DNA of 64,000 nucleotides from Denitratimonas sp037478135 (GTDB lineage: Bacteria > Pseudomonadota > Gammaproteobacteria > Xanthomonadales > Xanthomonadaceae). The notes beneath the pieces are model-generated. The model did not search any database, was not told where the DNA came from, and saw only the letters and a list, made by a program, of their open reading frames with translations. The translations under genes and the position numbers were made by a program. Numbering within the stretch: the stretch's first letter is position 1; each line of letters begins with the position of its first letter. This document shows positions 33,224-43,044 of the stretch, piece after piece. Location: NCBI RefSeq assembly GCF_037478135.1, contig NZ_JBBHDV010000002.1, positions 124,001-188,000 on the forward strand. Reading direction: 5' to 3'.

Positions 33224-34509
33224 GACGTCTCTCTTCGTGGGTCCGAGGACAACTCAAGTCCGAGTTCCGCCGCAACGCGGCCTGGTATACCGGCTTGACT
33301 GGGTTTCAACGCATCGCGGCGATGGTTCAGACCATATTGATTGCCCGCGCGCTCGGGATTACCGAATATGGTGTCTACGGGCTACTGTTTGGCACGATCG
33401 GCTTGGTCGCTTCGACGGCGGGCCTGCAGATGGGTCTGACAGCAACCGTTTTTGTTGCTCGCTACAAGCAAGATGCGCAAGCCAAGGTCGCAGCCGTAAT
33501 CTCTGTGGTAAGCCGCTTCGGCTGGATGGTTGCAGGAGCGATCTTGCTCTTGACAATTCCCTTTACAGAAAACATATCCGAATACCTGCTGCAATCATCT
33601 TCCTATCAACTGGCCGTATTGCTAGGTGCCGTATTTGTCGGCGCATCCATCGTCAGCGGAATTCAGAACGGTGTGGCGCAGGGGCTTGAGCTGTTCGGGC
33701 CAATTGCCAAGGTGAACGCCGCCACAGCATTGCTGGTGCTGTTCAGCATAGTTCCTGCCGGCGGCCACTTCGGACTCACTGGGGTGTTGCTGGTTACCCT
33801 CGGAGGCGTCGTTCTCAAGTTCGCCCTTCTGAACGGAGTGATTCGTCGCAAGCGGTCGGACCTCTCGGTTCCGAAGAGGGGGGAGGGTGTTTCCTTTAGT
33901 ACGTTGGTGTCGTCCTTCGCCCTACCGGGAATGTTGGTGAGTTTGGTGGTTGGGGGAGTCACCTGGTTCGGGATGTTCATCCTGTCGCGACAGGATTCAG
34001 GTTTTGAAGGGGTGGCGGTGGTGAACGCGGCATTGCAATGGCGCGGCCCGGTCTTGTTATTCCTGTCTGCGATCAGCGCTGTGGCAATCCCAAGGTTCAG
34101 CCGCCTGCATGCCACCGGCGATGGGCAGCAGTCGCACCAGTTGCGCCGGCGTCTTGCATTGCTCAATTTCGCGATCGCCACGACTGTTGGGTTGGCAGTG
34201 ATTGCTGGTGGGGGAACGATCCTGGGTCTCTATGGCCAAGAATTCTCTGGAGGGCGGATGGCGTTCAGTCTGATCGTTCTGTCCACCATTCCGATGGTTG
34301 TGGCCAATGTCTATATGCAGGAACTGGTTGGGGCCGGGAGGATGTGGCGCCAGCTCTGGATGCATGGCCCGTTTCTAACAATCCTGTTTGTTAGCCTGCT
34401 GCTTCTGGTTCCTATGTATGGAGCGTTTGGGTATGCCCTTTCGACATTTTTTGGTGCTCTGGCGTTTTTTGTACATGTCGTGACTAAGGGCAATGTGAGC
34501 GAACGCTGA
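33220..34509 (+). CDS. wzx: Wzx-type polysaccharide flippase
   Basis: A 429-aa MATE/PST-type membrane protein with about twelve hydrophobic helices, expected to flip undecaprenyl-linked repeat units across the inner membrane. The N-terminus GFQRIAAMVQTILIARALG and EYGVYGLLFGTIGL is the usual opening of Wzx/RfbX proteins. The ATG at 33220 overlaps the epimerase stop; an ATG 8 codons earlier is possible. Codon use is less GC-rich than in the core genes. Followed by a 115-bp AT-rich gap. Confidence 0.82.
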   Translation: MRRLSSWVRGQLKSEFRRNAAWYTGLTGFQRIAAMVQTILIARALGITEYGVYGLLFGTIGLVASTAGLQMGLTATVFVARYKQDAQAKVAAVISVVSRFGWMVAGAILLLTIPFTENISEYLLQSSSYQLAVLLGAVFVGASIVSGIQNGVAQGLELFGPIAKVNAATALLVLFSIVPAGGHFGLTGVLLVTLGGVVLKFALLNGVIRRKRSDLSVPKRGEGVSFSTLVSSFALPGMLVSLVVGGVTWFGMFILSRQDSGFEGVAVVNAALQWRGPVLLFLSAISAVAIPRFSRLHATGDGQQSHQLRRRLALLNFAIATTVGLAVIAGGGTILGLYGQEFSGGRMAFSLIVLSTIPMVVANVYMQELVGAGRMWRQLWMHGPFLTILFVSLLLLVPMYGAFGYALSTFFGALAFFVHVVTKGNVSER

Positions 34510-34624
34510 ACTGCAGGGTTTTGAGAGTACAAGTTGCGCGAGTGTATGTATTTAATGGTGGAGTCACTGCAAGCATACAGTATCAAGCAATAACTACCTC
34601 TATTTTTTTTGAGATTATTTAATA

Positions 34625-36550
34625 ATGTGTGGAATTGCAGGGATCATTGGTTCGCCCGTTGACAGCTGCGTCCTCGGTGCCATGCTGGATGCCGAGATCC
34701 ATCGGGGTCCAGATGGGTATGGTGTTTGGGAGATGGTGCTCGATCAGGACAAGCATATTCTTTTGGGTCACCGTCGCCTCTCCATTCTCGACCTGTCCGA
34801 TGCAGGCGCACAGCCAATGAGGGACGCCAGCGGTGACTTCGTGCTGACGTATAATGGCGAAATCTACAACTATCTGGAAGTCCGGGCAGAACTTGTGGCA
34901 TTAGGAGCAGTATTCCGCTCCCACACAGATACCGAGGTATTGTTAGAGGCCTACAAGCGCTGGGGTACGGACTGCCTGCAGCGCTTCAATGGCATGTTCG
35001 CCTTTGTGCTTTATGACCGGCTACGCGGCGTGCTGTTCTGTGCCCGCGACCGCTACGGGGAAAAACCGTTCCTGTTCGGTGTCGGCCGCGACTTCTTTGC
35101 CTTCGCCTCAGAGTACAAGGCGTTGCTGCAGCATCCGGGGTTGTCGCTGGACTATGACGAACTGCGCCTGGTGCGCGCTGCCTATAGGCCGAGCACTGGG
35201 CTGGACGGTGACCGTCAGACCGTTTTCAACGATGTCCAGCAACTGTTGCCCGGCGAGGCGATGGAGGTGGATGTCCGCACCCTAAAGCGCCGCATCTGGC
35301 AGTACTGGGCCTTGCAGCCGGGCAGTGGCGGTGTGGTGTTGGACGAGCGCGAGGTCTTCACCCATTTTCGCGAGTTGCTGGTGGACGCGGTGCGGCTGCG
35401 CATGCGCAGCGACGTGCCGGTGGGTTCGTGCCTGTCCGGTGGCTTGGACTCCAGCGCTATCGTCTGTATTGCTCGTCAGTTGCTGGGCCAGGACGCCGAC
35501 TACCACACCTTCACCGGCCGCTTCCCCGGAACCGCCGCCGACGAATGGGTCTACGCCTCCCAGGTGGTCGATGCCACCGGTGTGCACAGCCACGTAGTAG
35601 AGCCGACCGTGGACGGGTTCATCGCCGAGTTGCCCACGTTCGTCTGGTACAACGAACTGCCGGTGGGCAGTTCCAGCCAATACGCGCAATGGAACGTGTT
35701 CCGGCTGGCCAGCCAGCACGGAGTGACGGTGCTGCTGGATGGGCAGGGTGCCGACGAGACTCTGGGCGGCTACGAGCAGTATTTCGCGCGCTACGTGGAA
35801 GCTTTGCGGGAGCAAGGTGATAGCCGCCGGCTGGCACGGGAGTTGCCGCGTATTCGCGAGCGCTACCCGCTTGCACTGGTGCCTCCGGCACGCGCATTAC
35901 GCGACCGGCTGCCATTCCGTGTCCGGCACGTGTTGTCCAATCGCTTGGGCATCGGCACGAGCCTGTTGTATGGGCTACGACCGGGCCTAGCCCATCAGGT
36001 CGCTAATGATGCGGCTCTGCCGCGGTTGTCCTCGTTCAACCCATTGGCCAGTGCGTTGGCCCAGGATACCTTTGGGCGATATTTAACCACTTTGCTGCGC
36101 TACGGTGACCGTAACTCCATGGCACATTCGCGTGAAGTACGGTTACCGTTCTGCGACCATCGTATCGCCGAGTTCGTGGCCAGCTTGCCGCCGCACCTGT
36201 TGATGGGTGAAATTCAGACCAAGCGCCTGTTGCGCGAGTCGATGCGCGGCATCCTGCCCGAGGGCATCCGCACGCGCTGGAACAAGCAGGGCTTCCGCCC
36301 GCCACAGGATCTGTGGTTCCAGTCACCCGCGTTGTTGGCGCAGGTCCGTGACATCTTCAACAGCGCGGCTTTCCGTGACAGCCCCTATTGGATTGCCGGC
36401 TGGTGGCAACGAGCGCTGGGCCGGGTGGAACAAGGCGAACTGGGCCTGGGCTGGACGCTATGGCATCCGTTCATGGTCGAGCAATGGAAACTGCACTTTT
36501 TGGAGCCATTGCGCGCCAGCCGGGAGCGTATGCAACAGGAACAGCCATGA
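34625..36550 (+). CDS. asnB: Asparagine synthase (glutamine-hydrolysing), EPS-linked
   Basis: A 641-aa class II amidotransferase. The glutaminase domain starts with the nucleophile Cys2 (MCGIAGIIG) and has RGPDGYG, GHRRLSILDLSDAGAQPM, TYNGEIYNYLEVRAEL and HTDTEVLL. The synthase domain has the pyrophosphate loop SGGLDSS (271-277) and DGQGADETLGGYEQY. Complete on both sides. In EPS and O-antigen loci such enzymes may amidate uronic acids in the repeat unit, which would fit the two UDP-uronate genes here; a housekeeping role is the alternative. Its stop overlaps the next start by 4 nt. Confidence 0.9.
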   Translation: MCGIAGIIGSPVDSCVLGAMLDAEIHRGPDGYGVWEMVLDQDKHILLGHRRLSILDLSDAGAQPMRDASGDFVLTYNGEIYNYLEVRAELVALGAVFRSHTDTEVLLEAYKRWGTDCLQRFNGMFAFVLYDRLRGVLFCARDRYGEKPFLFGVGRDFFAFASEYKALLQHPGLSLDYDELRLVRAAYRPSTGLDGDRQTVFNDVQQLLPGEAMEVDVRTLKRRIWQYWALQPGSGGVVLDEREVFTHFRELLVDAVRLRMRSDVPVGSCLSGGLDSSAIVCIARQLLGQDADYHTFTGRFPGTAADEWVYASQVVDATGVHSHVVEPTVDGFIAELPTFVWYNELPVGSSSQYAQWNVFRLASQHGVTVLLDGQGADETLGGYEQYFARYVEALREQGDSRRLARELPRIRERYPLALVPPARALRDRLPFRVRHVLSNRLGIGTSLLYGLRPGLAHQVANDAALPRLSSFNPLASALAQDTFGRYLTTLLRYGDRNSMAHSREVRLPFCDHRIAEFVASLPPHLLMGEIQTKRLLRESMRGILPEGIRTRWNKQGFRPPQDLWFQSPALLAQVRDIFNSAAFRDSPYWIAGWWQRALGRVEQGELGLGWTLWHPFMVEQWKLHFLEPLRASRERMQQEQP

Positions 36551-37785
36551 AGCTGGTTTTTATCAATCATGTCCACCCAGATACGCCACACGTGTCCGCG
36601 ATGCGCATGTACTACTTTGCCAAAGCAATGGCCTCGCGAGGGCACCAAGTCGTGCTGCTAACCGGCGAATCCCCCGTACAGCCGGGACATTGCCTAGATG
36701 CAAGTGAAATCACGTCGGTGATCGTCACCCACAACTGGACCAAGCCGCTGGTACTGTCGGTAGGCGAACACGCCGTGTCTACCCGCCCACAAGGGGCGGA
36801 GAGTCTGCCACCGCTGATACGAAGGATAAGGACCGCTTGGCGTCTATTGGGTGGCGATGGTGTTCACGGTCAGTGGGTGGCCAACGCATGGCCCATTCTC
36901 GAAAAGATAGCCGAGGCATTCGATCCCGACCTGGCCTGGGCCACATTCGGCAACACCAGCAATCTCCAACTTGGGCAGTGGCTGGCGCAGCGGGTGGGTT
37001 GCCCTTGGGTGGCTGACATCAAGGACAATTGGTACGGATATATTCCGAAGGGTTTGCGCCACGCGGTGGCATGGCGTTTCCGGGACGCAGCGGGCATGAC
37101 TTCAAATGCGTGGCTGCATCTGCAAGCTGCCGAGTCCTGGGGCAAGTCGAAGCCTAAAAAAGTCATCTATAGTGGTGTTGCCGAGGCATTCTACCAGGTT
37201 CCAGCGAATGATCAGAGTGATCGATTTCGCGATGTTTTGCTGGTTGGAAGTATCCGCTCAACTACGAAGCTGCATGTGCTCCTCTCAGCATTGAAGCAGT
37301 GGGCAGAAGCACTGCCGGTATGTGGTCAGGAGCGCCTTCGACTAGTGTACGCGGGTACGGATTCCCGGCAATTCAATGAGGCTGTGCATCAAATTCTGCT
37401 GCCGTGTACTGTGATGAACATGGGGCAACGACCGCTGGAGGAACTAGCACGAATGACGCAACAATCGTTAATGAATTGTTATCTTACTAGTGATGTGTCT
37501 TTTCATCACAAGTTACTAGAGCTTTTGGTCGCGGGTCGACCGGTGGTGTGTTTCCCCCGTGAACATCCGGAGAGCAGGCAATTGGCTGGGGGTAGCACTA
37601 CCGGGTTCCATGAATGTGCGACTCTCGATGAACTGGTGACGGCTTTCGATACGCTATGGAAGGAGCGAGCGGCTCCGACGGCGTCAAATCAGTTGCCTGC
37701 TTGGCGTTGGGATGATTTCTCCGTTGAACTTGAAAAGTTTTTTGCTAGCCTCGTTCAAACGGGACGAGAGCAGCGTATGTCATAG
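36547..37785 (+). CDS. GT4-like glycosyltransferase
   Basis: A 412-aa protein with a GT-B-like layout. The N-terminus FINHVHPDTPHVSAMRMYYFA is a typical GT4 donor-fold start (hydrophobic strand, then a substrate loop), with WVADIKDNWYGYIP in the middle and a C-terminal domain with VLLVGSIRSTTKLHVLL, SLMNCYLTSDVSFHHKLLELL and GRPVVCFPREHPES. The sugar is unknown. Its ATG overlaps the asnB stop. The last third is AT-richer than the start, and a 482-bp gap follows. Confidence 0.75.
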   Translation: MKLVFINHVHPDTPHVSAMRMYYFAKAMASRGHQVVLLTGESPVQPGHCLDASEITSVIVTHNWTKPLVLSVGEHAVSTRPQGAESLPPLIRRIRTAWRLLGGDGVHGQWVANAWPILEKIAEAFDPDLAWATFGNTSNLQLGQWLAQRVGCPWVADIKDNWYGYIPKGLRHAVAWRFRDAAGMTSNAWLHLQAAESWGKSKPKKVIYSGVAEAFYQVPANDQSDRFRDVLLVGSIRSTTKLHVLLSALKQWAEALPVCGQERLRLVYAGTDSRQFNEAVHQILLPCTVMNMGQRPLEELARMTQQSLMNCYLTSDVSFHHKLLELLVAGRPVVCFPREHPESRQLAGGSTTGFHECATLDELVTAFDTLWKERAAPTASNQLPAWRWDDFSVELEKFFASLVQTGREQRMS

Positions 37786-38267
37786 CTGGGTACGTGGAAT
37801 TGTGGGGTCGAAAAGAGCGTCGGTTGCGTATAGTCGATGTTGTAGCGCATCACAAATATAGCGGTCATGACAACGAAAGCACTTACGGTATGGCGAGGAC
37901 ATGGGCATGACCATGACTCCGGTACTTGTTGAATCCAATCTATCAATTGGATTCATGGGATCTGGTTAGCCCTATCTCTTAGCTATGAGGATTGCTCGTC
38001 AAGCACAGAACCCCTTCCAAATAAGGCTTGTAGCGTCTCAGATCGAAAAATGGTTGATGGTAGAACGGCAAGAGTGTTACTTCGACCGGAGAGCGTCTGT
38101 CTGCTTCGCTTTCAGGGAGTCCTCGGATGTGAGGGATAGGGCTAATCAGCTTATGGGAAGCGGAAAGCACATGTGCAATACGGGGCGAGACAAATTGAGG
38201 GGTGAGGGATTGTGCACTACGTAGGTACTCCTGTGAGGGGTTCTGTGAGAATATTTATGGGGTTGCT
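37786..38267. other. 482-bp gap in the EPS locus without a supported gene
   Basis: The stretch is AT-rich and contains short open frames on both strands, none with a family motif or ribosome site. A minus-strand frame (38170 to 37979) reads VEVTLLPFYHQPFFDLRRY, which looks protein-like and may be a decayed remnant, but I cannot name it. It may also hold a promoter for the polymerase gene. Confidence 0.4.
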
Positions 38268-39797
38268 ATGGCAGGTGTAATGTCAAGCAGCCCCTTGCAG
38301 AAGTCGATGGGGCCGACTTTTAAGTCCATCCACTTCAATGCTAGGCACCTCATTGAGACGCTGCTGCTTTCGGGAGTTGTCTACGGATCCTTTCTGCTGT
38401 TGGCATTTCTTTTTTCTAGAGTAGGAATAGCCGACCACCTGAGCCTTGCCGTGGTGCACCTGGGAGGAGCTGCGGCGTTGCTGACCTGTTGGCGGTTTGG
38501 GCGTTGGGGGCGGGCAAGGGTGGTTAGTTTTGGTGCGGCGCTGCTATTGATCGGGACGGCTTTCAGACTGCACGCTGCAGTTGATGCGGTGGTTTATGGG
38601 ACTCGTGTTGAAAACATGTACCGGTACTGGGCGATTCCAATATCTGATCCAGTAATCGACCTTCTATTGAAAGGGGAGTTGATCACGGTGACAGGCATGC
38701 TGCTGGTGGCATGCAGCTGGCGACTCAGTGTTGGGAGTCGGGTCGAGCAGTTCTCGTTCCTTGAAAATGTTCGCCAAGTACCTGTCAGGGTGGCATGGCT
38801 GGTTTATATTTCGGCGATGATGGTTGATGTCACCGATAAATTGTTTGGAATAAGTTTTGGCCCATTTAGTCAGATACTTTCTTTGCTGTTTGGCTTTGGT
38901 GTCGCCGCCATCTACTTCATCGCAAGAGTCAAGGAGCAGGTGGTGCGCCAAGTAGTGACAGCTAGTTTGCTGGCATTGCCGATGTTCATTTTAGCTATTG
39001 GAAGCGGGATGAAAGAGGAGATGTTGTTTCCCTTCATCCCTGCCGCAGTTCTGTATTGGATGGGTTTCAATAATGTTGTGGCTCGAGTGGCGGCAATAAT
39101 AATGGGATTCGTTCTGCTGGCTTTTTCACAGTTATATGTGCAATACGTGCGGGAGGCAACTTGGGGAAGCGCAGGGCAGTTGGATGTATCAAGAGGAGAG
39201 TTGATTGAGGGTTTTAGTGACCAGGTTGACACTGAACAATCCACGGATGCGATAAATAGCATCAGTTCCAGAATCAACCAAACTATTGCACACGCCACAA
39301 CGACAACTTTGGCCGATAATAAAGGTCATGAACCTATGGAGGTATTTGGTCCAATTCCTGCGAGCGTGATCCCTCGAGCGTTATGGCGGGGCAAACCAGT
39401 GTTGCAACCTGGGGCCATGCATACCGCGCGCATTCTTGGGGGGCACATCCCCTTGTCTCAGATAACTTCTGCCACTGCCGCCGGCTTCTTTACGGAGATG
39501 TACTTGGGTGGTTGGTGGTTGGGTGTGGTCCTTGGCAGCATTATCTACGGCGTCATGTTGGCGGGGGCGCAGAAATGGGTATTACGCACCGACTCTGGAT
39601 TTTCGCACCAGGCACTCTGCTTCATCACCCTGTACTGGACACTCCGTTTTGATGAAAACCATGTGGTGTATGCCTACACAGCCATCATTTTTACGGTTGT
39701 TTTTATCTGGATGCTGGGGGCGGCCACCAAGGCAATGGGGTTACGCCGCACACGGCCAGTAGAGAGTCAGATCCCGAGGAGGCCAAATATAATATGA
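38268..39797 (+). CDS. wzy: Wzy-like polysaccharide polymerase (membrane protein)
   Basis: A 509-aa integral membrane protein with ten or more hydrophobic helices and a large soluble loop near residues 295-395. That pattern is expected for an O-antigen/EPS polymerase joining repeat units in the periplasm. Primary sequence is not conserved in this family, so the call rests on topology, locus position and the absence of another polymerase. The loop carries FGPIPASVIPRALWRGKPV, and a later segment GFFTEMYLGGWWLGVVLGS resembles the conserved end part of such proteins. ATG at 38268 chosen. Its stop overlaps the next start (ATGA). Confidence 0.7.
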   Translation: MAGVMSSSPLQKSMGPTFKSIHFNARHLIETLLLSGVVYGSFLLLAFLFSRVGIADHLSLAVVHLGGAAALLTCWRFGRWGRARVVSFGAALLLIGTAFRLHAAVDAVVYGTRVENMYRYWAIPISDPVIDLLLKGELITVTGMLLVACSWRLSVGSRVEQFSFLENVRQVPVRVAWLVYISAMMVDVTDKLFGISFGPFSQILSLLFGFGVAAIYFIARVKEQVVRQVVTASLLALPMFILAIGSGMKEEMLFPFIPAAVLYWMGFNNVVARVAAIIMGFVLLAFSQLYVQYVREATWGSAGQLDVSRGELIEGFSDQVDTEQSTDAINSISSRINQTIAHATTTTLADNKGHEPMEVFGPIPASVIPRALWRGKPVLQPGAMHTARILGGHIPLSQITSATAAGFFTEMYLGGWWLGVVLGSIIYGVMLAGAQKWVLRTDSGFSHQALCFITLYWTLRFDENHVVYAYTAIIFTVVFIWMLGAATKAMGLRRTRPVESQIPRRPNII

Positions 39798-40873
39798 GTA
39801 ATGAGAATAACGGTATGATGCGAAAGCCGGTCATGGTATTTGCCGGTAACTTTCGCCTTGGCTCAACCGAAAGTGGATTGGCGGATGGCTTTCGACGGGC
39901 CGGATGGGCCGTGCAAGAAGTAGATATTCGTCAATTTTCATCAGGATCGCGAAAGTCAATAATTTCGCGAATTGCTTCTCGTGTTGCCACTATGGGGTGG
40001 GAAAAGTCCTATCGAGAGGCGGTTCTCAAGGAATGTAAATTTTTACGGCCAGACGTCGTGTTCTTTGTAAAAGGCCAAGGGGTGACAAATGGGTTTCTTA
40101 GGGATCTGAAATTGCATTCATCCCACGCTGCTGTCTATTATCCAGACGTATCATTCAATCACCCTCAACTGCACTTGGACTCACTTTCGGGCTATGACTT
40201 ATTTGCGACAACCAAATCTTTCCATGTTGAATGGCTACAAGAGCGTATAGGAAGAGAAAAAACCGTATGGGTGCCTCACGGATACACGGATAGACTTCAC
40301 TCTCCAATCTATTCCCACCTAAATGACGATAGCAGGGATTCCGATGTTCTGTATGCGGGGAATTTCTCGGAATACAAGAAGGAATGGATGTCGGGATTGA
40401 TAGAAGATAATCGAGATGCGAGATTTATAATAATTGGCAACAGGTGGGAATCTGAGCTTGATCTACCGAAAGAGTCATTTCTTGGCGAGGTCTCGGGCGT
40501 TGGCTATGCCAAGTCAATTCAGATGACCAAGATAAATATTGCACTCCATTTCGGAAAGACGGACTCCCAGTGGCAGGATCTGGTATCCAGGCGGACGTTT
40601 GAAATTCCGGCATGCAAGGGCTTCATGTTGCACATAGATAATGATGAGGTTCGTAACCTATTTGACGTAGGAACTGAGATCGACGTCTTTTCGTCGAAAG
40701 AAGAGTTGAGCGATAAAGTTAAGTACTATTTGGCAAATCCATCTATTCGAGAGCGAATGACGGAGCGTGCCTACACTCGCTGTGTTCCGGCATACGGCCA
40801 CGTTAATCGCGCAATGGCGATAACAGAAGCAATGGTCGAGAAAGGAATGATTTCATCTACAATTTCTCAGTAG
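39794..40873 (+). CDS. CgeB-like glycosyltransferase
   Basis: A 359-aa protein of the CgeB/DUF3880-like group. Features are VMVFAGNFRLGSTESGLADG at the start, LRPDVVFFVKGQGV, AVYYPDVSFNHP, DLFATTKSFHVEWLQE and a C-terminal half with VLYAGNFSEYKKEWM, KINIALHFGKTDS and RRTFEIPACKGFMLHI. The last stretch is the conserved CgeB region in which E-I-P-A-C-K/G-G is usual. Probably transfers a sugar to the growing repeat unit. This is the AT-richest gene of the window and looks transferred. Coupled to wzy by a 4-nt overlap. Confidence 0.78.
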   Translation: MSNENNGMMRKPVMVFAGNFRLGSTESGLADGFRRAGWAVQEVDIRQFSSGSRKSIISRIASRVATMGWEKSYREAVLKECKFLRPDVVFFVKGQGVTNGFLRDLKLHSSHAAVYYPDVSFNHPQLHLDSLSGYDLFATTKSFHVEWLQERIGREKTVWVPHGYTDRLHSPIYSHLNDDSRDSDVLYAGNFSEYKKEWMSGLIEDNRDARFIIIGNRWESELDLPKESFLGEVSGVGYAKSIQMTKINIALHFGKTDSQWQDLVSRRTFEIPACKGFMLHIDNDEVRNLFDVGTEIDVFSSKEELSDKVKYYLANPSIRERMTERAYTRCVPAYGHVNRAMAITEAMVEKGMISSTISQ

Positions 40874-40885
40874 GGCTGGCGACTC

Positions 40886-42055
40886 ATGAAGTATAGATTG
40901 GTGATCCTTGTCAGCCACCCTATTCAGTACTATGCGCCACTCTATAGAGAGTTGGTCGCACGAGATAATATTGATGTGCATGTGGTTTACCTGAGCGACA
41001 CGGGAGCCAACGCCTACCACGACGTCAATTTTGGTCGAACCATCTCTTGGGATATCCCGCTTCTAGATGGTTATCCGCATAGCATCCTTCAACCCGGGAT
41101 TGACCTTCAAGGGCTTTCGTTTATCCAAAAGAGCTCACCAGGGCTCAAGGAAACTCTGCAAAACCTGAGTCCTGACGCTCTTTTAGTGTACGGGTATGCA
41201 AGCCGGATGAACTGGGAGGCGGTGCGCTGGGCAGCCAAGAATCGCACTCGAGTCCTTTACACAAGCGATTCAAACGCCAACAACCCACGAGATCGACTGA
41301 AGGCATGTGCGAAGTATTTTATCGTCAGGAAATTCTTCGTGAACGTTGATGCCTTTCTCTGCACTAGCGAGGCAAACGTTGAGTACGTTAAGCGGTATGG
41401 GGCCCCTGAAAAAACGATCTTCCGACAACCTTTTTCTGTCGATGTTTCTCGGTTCTCAGCAGAGGCGCCTGATCCGGAATCGGACAGAGAGTTCGATTTT
41501 ATTTGGGCCGGAAAGTTTATGCATCGCAAACGCCCGCAGGATTTTATCCTAGCCCTTGATGCTGTTGCAAAAGGGTCTGATGTGAAAATCAATGCAGTAC
41601 TTGCGGGAGATGGTCCGCTGCTTGATTCGGTCAAGGAGATGGCGATCGAACTTCCTTCAAATGTGCGCGTGCAATTTGCTGGTTTTGTGAATCAATCGGC
41701 TATGCCACAGATGCTGCAGCAGGCGCATGCTTTTGCCTTTACATCGGAATCGGAGCCATACGGACTAATTGCAACGGAAGCTGCCGCTGCCGGCCTGGCG
41801 TTAATCGTGGCCGAAGGTATCGGGTGTGTTGGGGATACGGTGTTAGCGCAGCCTAATGTGAATGCACTGATCTATCCGCCGGGCAACATAGACGCTCTTT
41901 CCCGGGCGATGCTCAGACTGCTGACGGAGAAGGGCACATTGATCAGAATGCAGCAAGCCAGCCGTGAGATCGCACAAGAGCACGACATTCCTAGCGCAGC
42001 AGCCGTCATCGAGAAGGCCGTTTGTGACGTAGTGACTAATAGTCATCGGAAGTGA
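40886..42055 (+). CDS. GT4 glycosyltransferase
   Basis: A 389-aa GT-B enzyme. It opens with LVILVSHPIQYYAPLYRELV, common in GT4 proteins of EPS loci, followed by LLVYGYASRMNWEAVRWAAK and FLCTSEANVEYVKRYGAPE. The C-terminal domain has FIWAGKFMHRKRPQDFILAL, AVLAGDGPLLDSVKEMA and the donor-binding FTSESEPYGLIATEAAAAGL, with the E-x7-E-like glutamates. Sugar unknown. It lies 12 bp after the CgeB-like gene, and its stop overlaps the GTG start of the next gene. Confidence 0.85.
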   Translation: MKYRLVILVSHPIQYYAPLYRELVARDNIDVHVVYLSDTGANAYHDVNFGRTISWDIPLLDGYPHSILQPGIDLQGLSFIQKSSPGLKETLQNLSPDALLVYGYASRMNWEAVRWAAKNRTRVLYTSDSNANNPRDRLKACAKYFIVRKFFVNVDAFLCTSEANVEYVKRYGAPEKTIFRQPFSVDVSRFSAEAPDPESDREFDFIWAGKFMHRKRPQDFILALDAVAKGSDVKINAVLAGDGPLLDSVKEMAIELPSNVRVQFAGFVNQSAMPQMLQQAHAFAFTSESEPYGLIATEAAAAGLALIVAEGIGCVGDTVLAQPNVNALIYPPGNIDALSRAMLRLLTEKGTLIRMQQASREIAQEHDIPSAAAVIEKAVCDVVTNSHRK

Positions 42056-43044
42056 CTTTGAACGTTACCCACTACATGCGCCAGCCGCGGTCCAATGTGT
42101 TCAGCATTGAACGCCTATACGACGACGTGCGGGAGGCGCTTCCTGGCGATATTCACGCAAACGTCTGGATATGCAGGGAGCCATCTTCAGGATTATTGCC
42201 ACGCTTGCGCGACGCATGGGCTGCGCGCAAGGTGCAAGCTGATGTGAATCACGTCACTGGTGACACCCATTACTTAACCTACTTCCTCAACCGCCAGCGA
42301 ACCCTGTTGACGGTCCACGACCTAGTGGCACTGGACAGGTCGCGTGGACTGAAACGATTCCTACTGTGGTTGTTCTGGTACTGGCTTCCGATCAAGCGTA
42401 GCCGGCTGGTGGTCACCATTTCCGTGAAGACCAAGCAGTCTCTTCTATCAGCTGTTCGCTGTGACCCGGGGAAGGTTGTCGTAATTCACAACCCAGTATC
42501 CGACGAGTTCAGGCCTTTGCCCAAAGCCTTCAACGTCACGCATCCGCGCATTTTGCAGATCGGTACCAAGCCGAACAAGAATTTGGAGCGTGTAGCGGAA
42601 GCTCTCGCTGGCTTGCCCTGCACCTTGGTCATAGTCGGCAAGCTGACAGCACAACAGGAAGCTGTTCTGGCCCAACACAGGGTCACGATTGAGAATCATG
42701 TTGGTTTGAGCCGAGGGGAGTTGTTGAGTCAGTATGAGCAGGCAGACCTGCTGATGTTCGCTTCTCTGTATGAGGGTTTTGGTCTTCCAATTGTAGAAGC
42801 AAATGCTGTGGGCCGCCCTGTCATTACCAGTAGTCTTTCGCCAATGCCCGAAGTTGCCGGAGATGCTGCTCTGTTTGTGGATCCGTTTGACGTACAAAGT
42901 ATTCGCCAAAGCGTTATTGCGCTGATGCGAGATGCTGCGCTCCGGGACAGATTGGTGGCAGCGGGCTTCCACAATGCGAAACGATTCTCATCTCGGCGAG
43001 TAGCTGAGCACTATGCTTCGATATACCGAAGCATTGCGTCATGA
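42052..43044 (+). CDS. GT4 glycosyltransferase
   Basis: A 330-aa enzyme starting with GTG, which overlaps the previous stop (GTGA). Its N-terminus is NVTHYMRQPRSNVFSIERLY, then TYFLNRQRTLLTVHDLVALD. The C-terminal donor domain shows ILQIGTKPNKNLERVAEALAG, TLVIVGKLTAQQEAVL, LMFASLYEGFGLPIVEANA (the E-x7-E signature) and GRPVITSSLSPMPEVAGDAA. The acceptor and sugar are unknown. Coupled to the next gene by an ATGA overlap. Confidence 0.87.
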   Translation: MTLNVTHYMRQPRSNVFSIERLYDDVREALPGDIHANVWICREPSSGLLPRLRDAWAARKVQADVNHVTGDTHYLTYFLNRQRTLLTVHDLVALDRSRGLKRFLLWLFWYWLPIKRSRLVVTISVKTKQSLLSAVRCDPGKVVVIHNPVSDEFRPLPKAFNVTHPRILQIGTKPNKNLERVAEALAGLPCTLVIVGKLTAQQEAVLAQHRVTIENHVGLSRGELLSQYEQADLLMFASLYEGFGLPIVEANAVGRPVITSSLSPMPEVAGDAALFVDPFDVQSIRQSVIALMRDAALRDRLVAAGFHNAKRFSSRRVAEHYASIYRSIAS

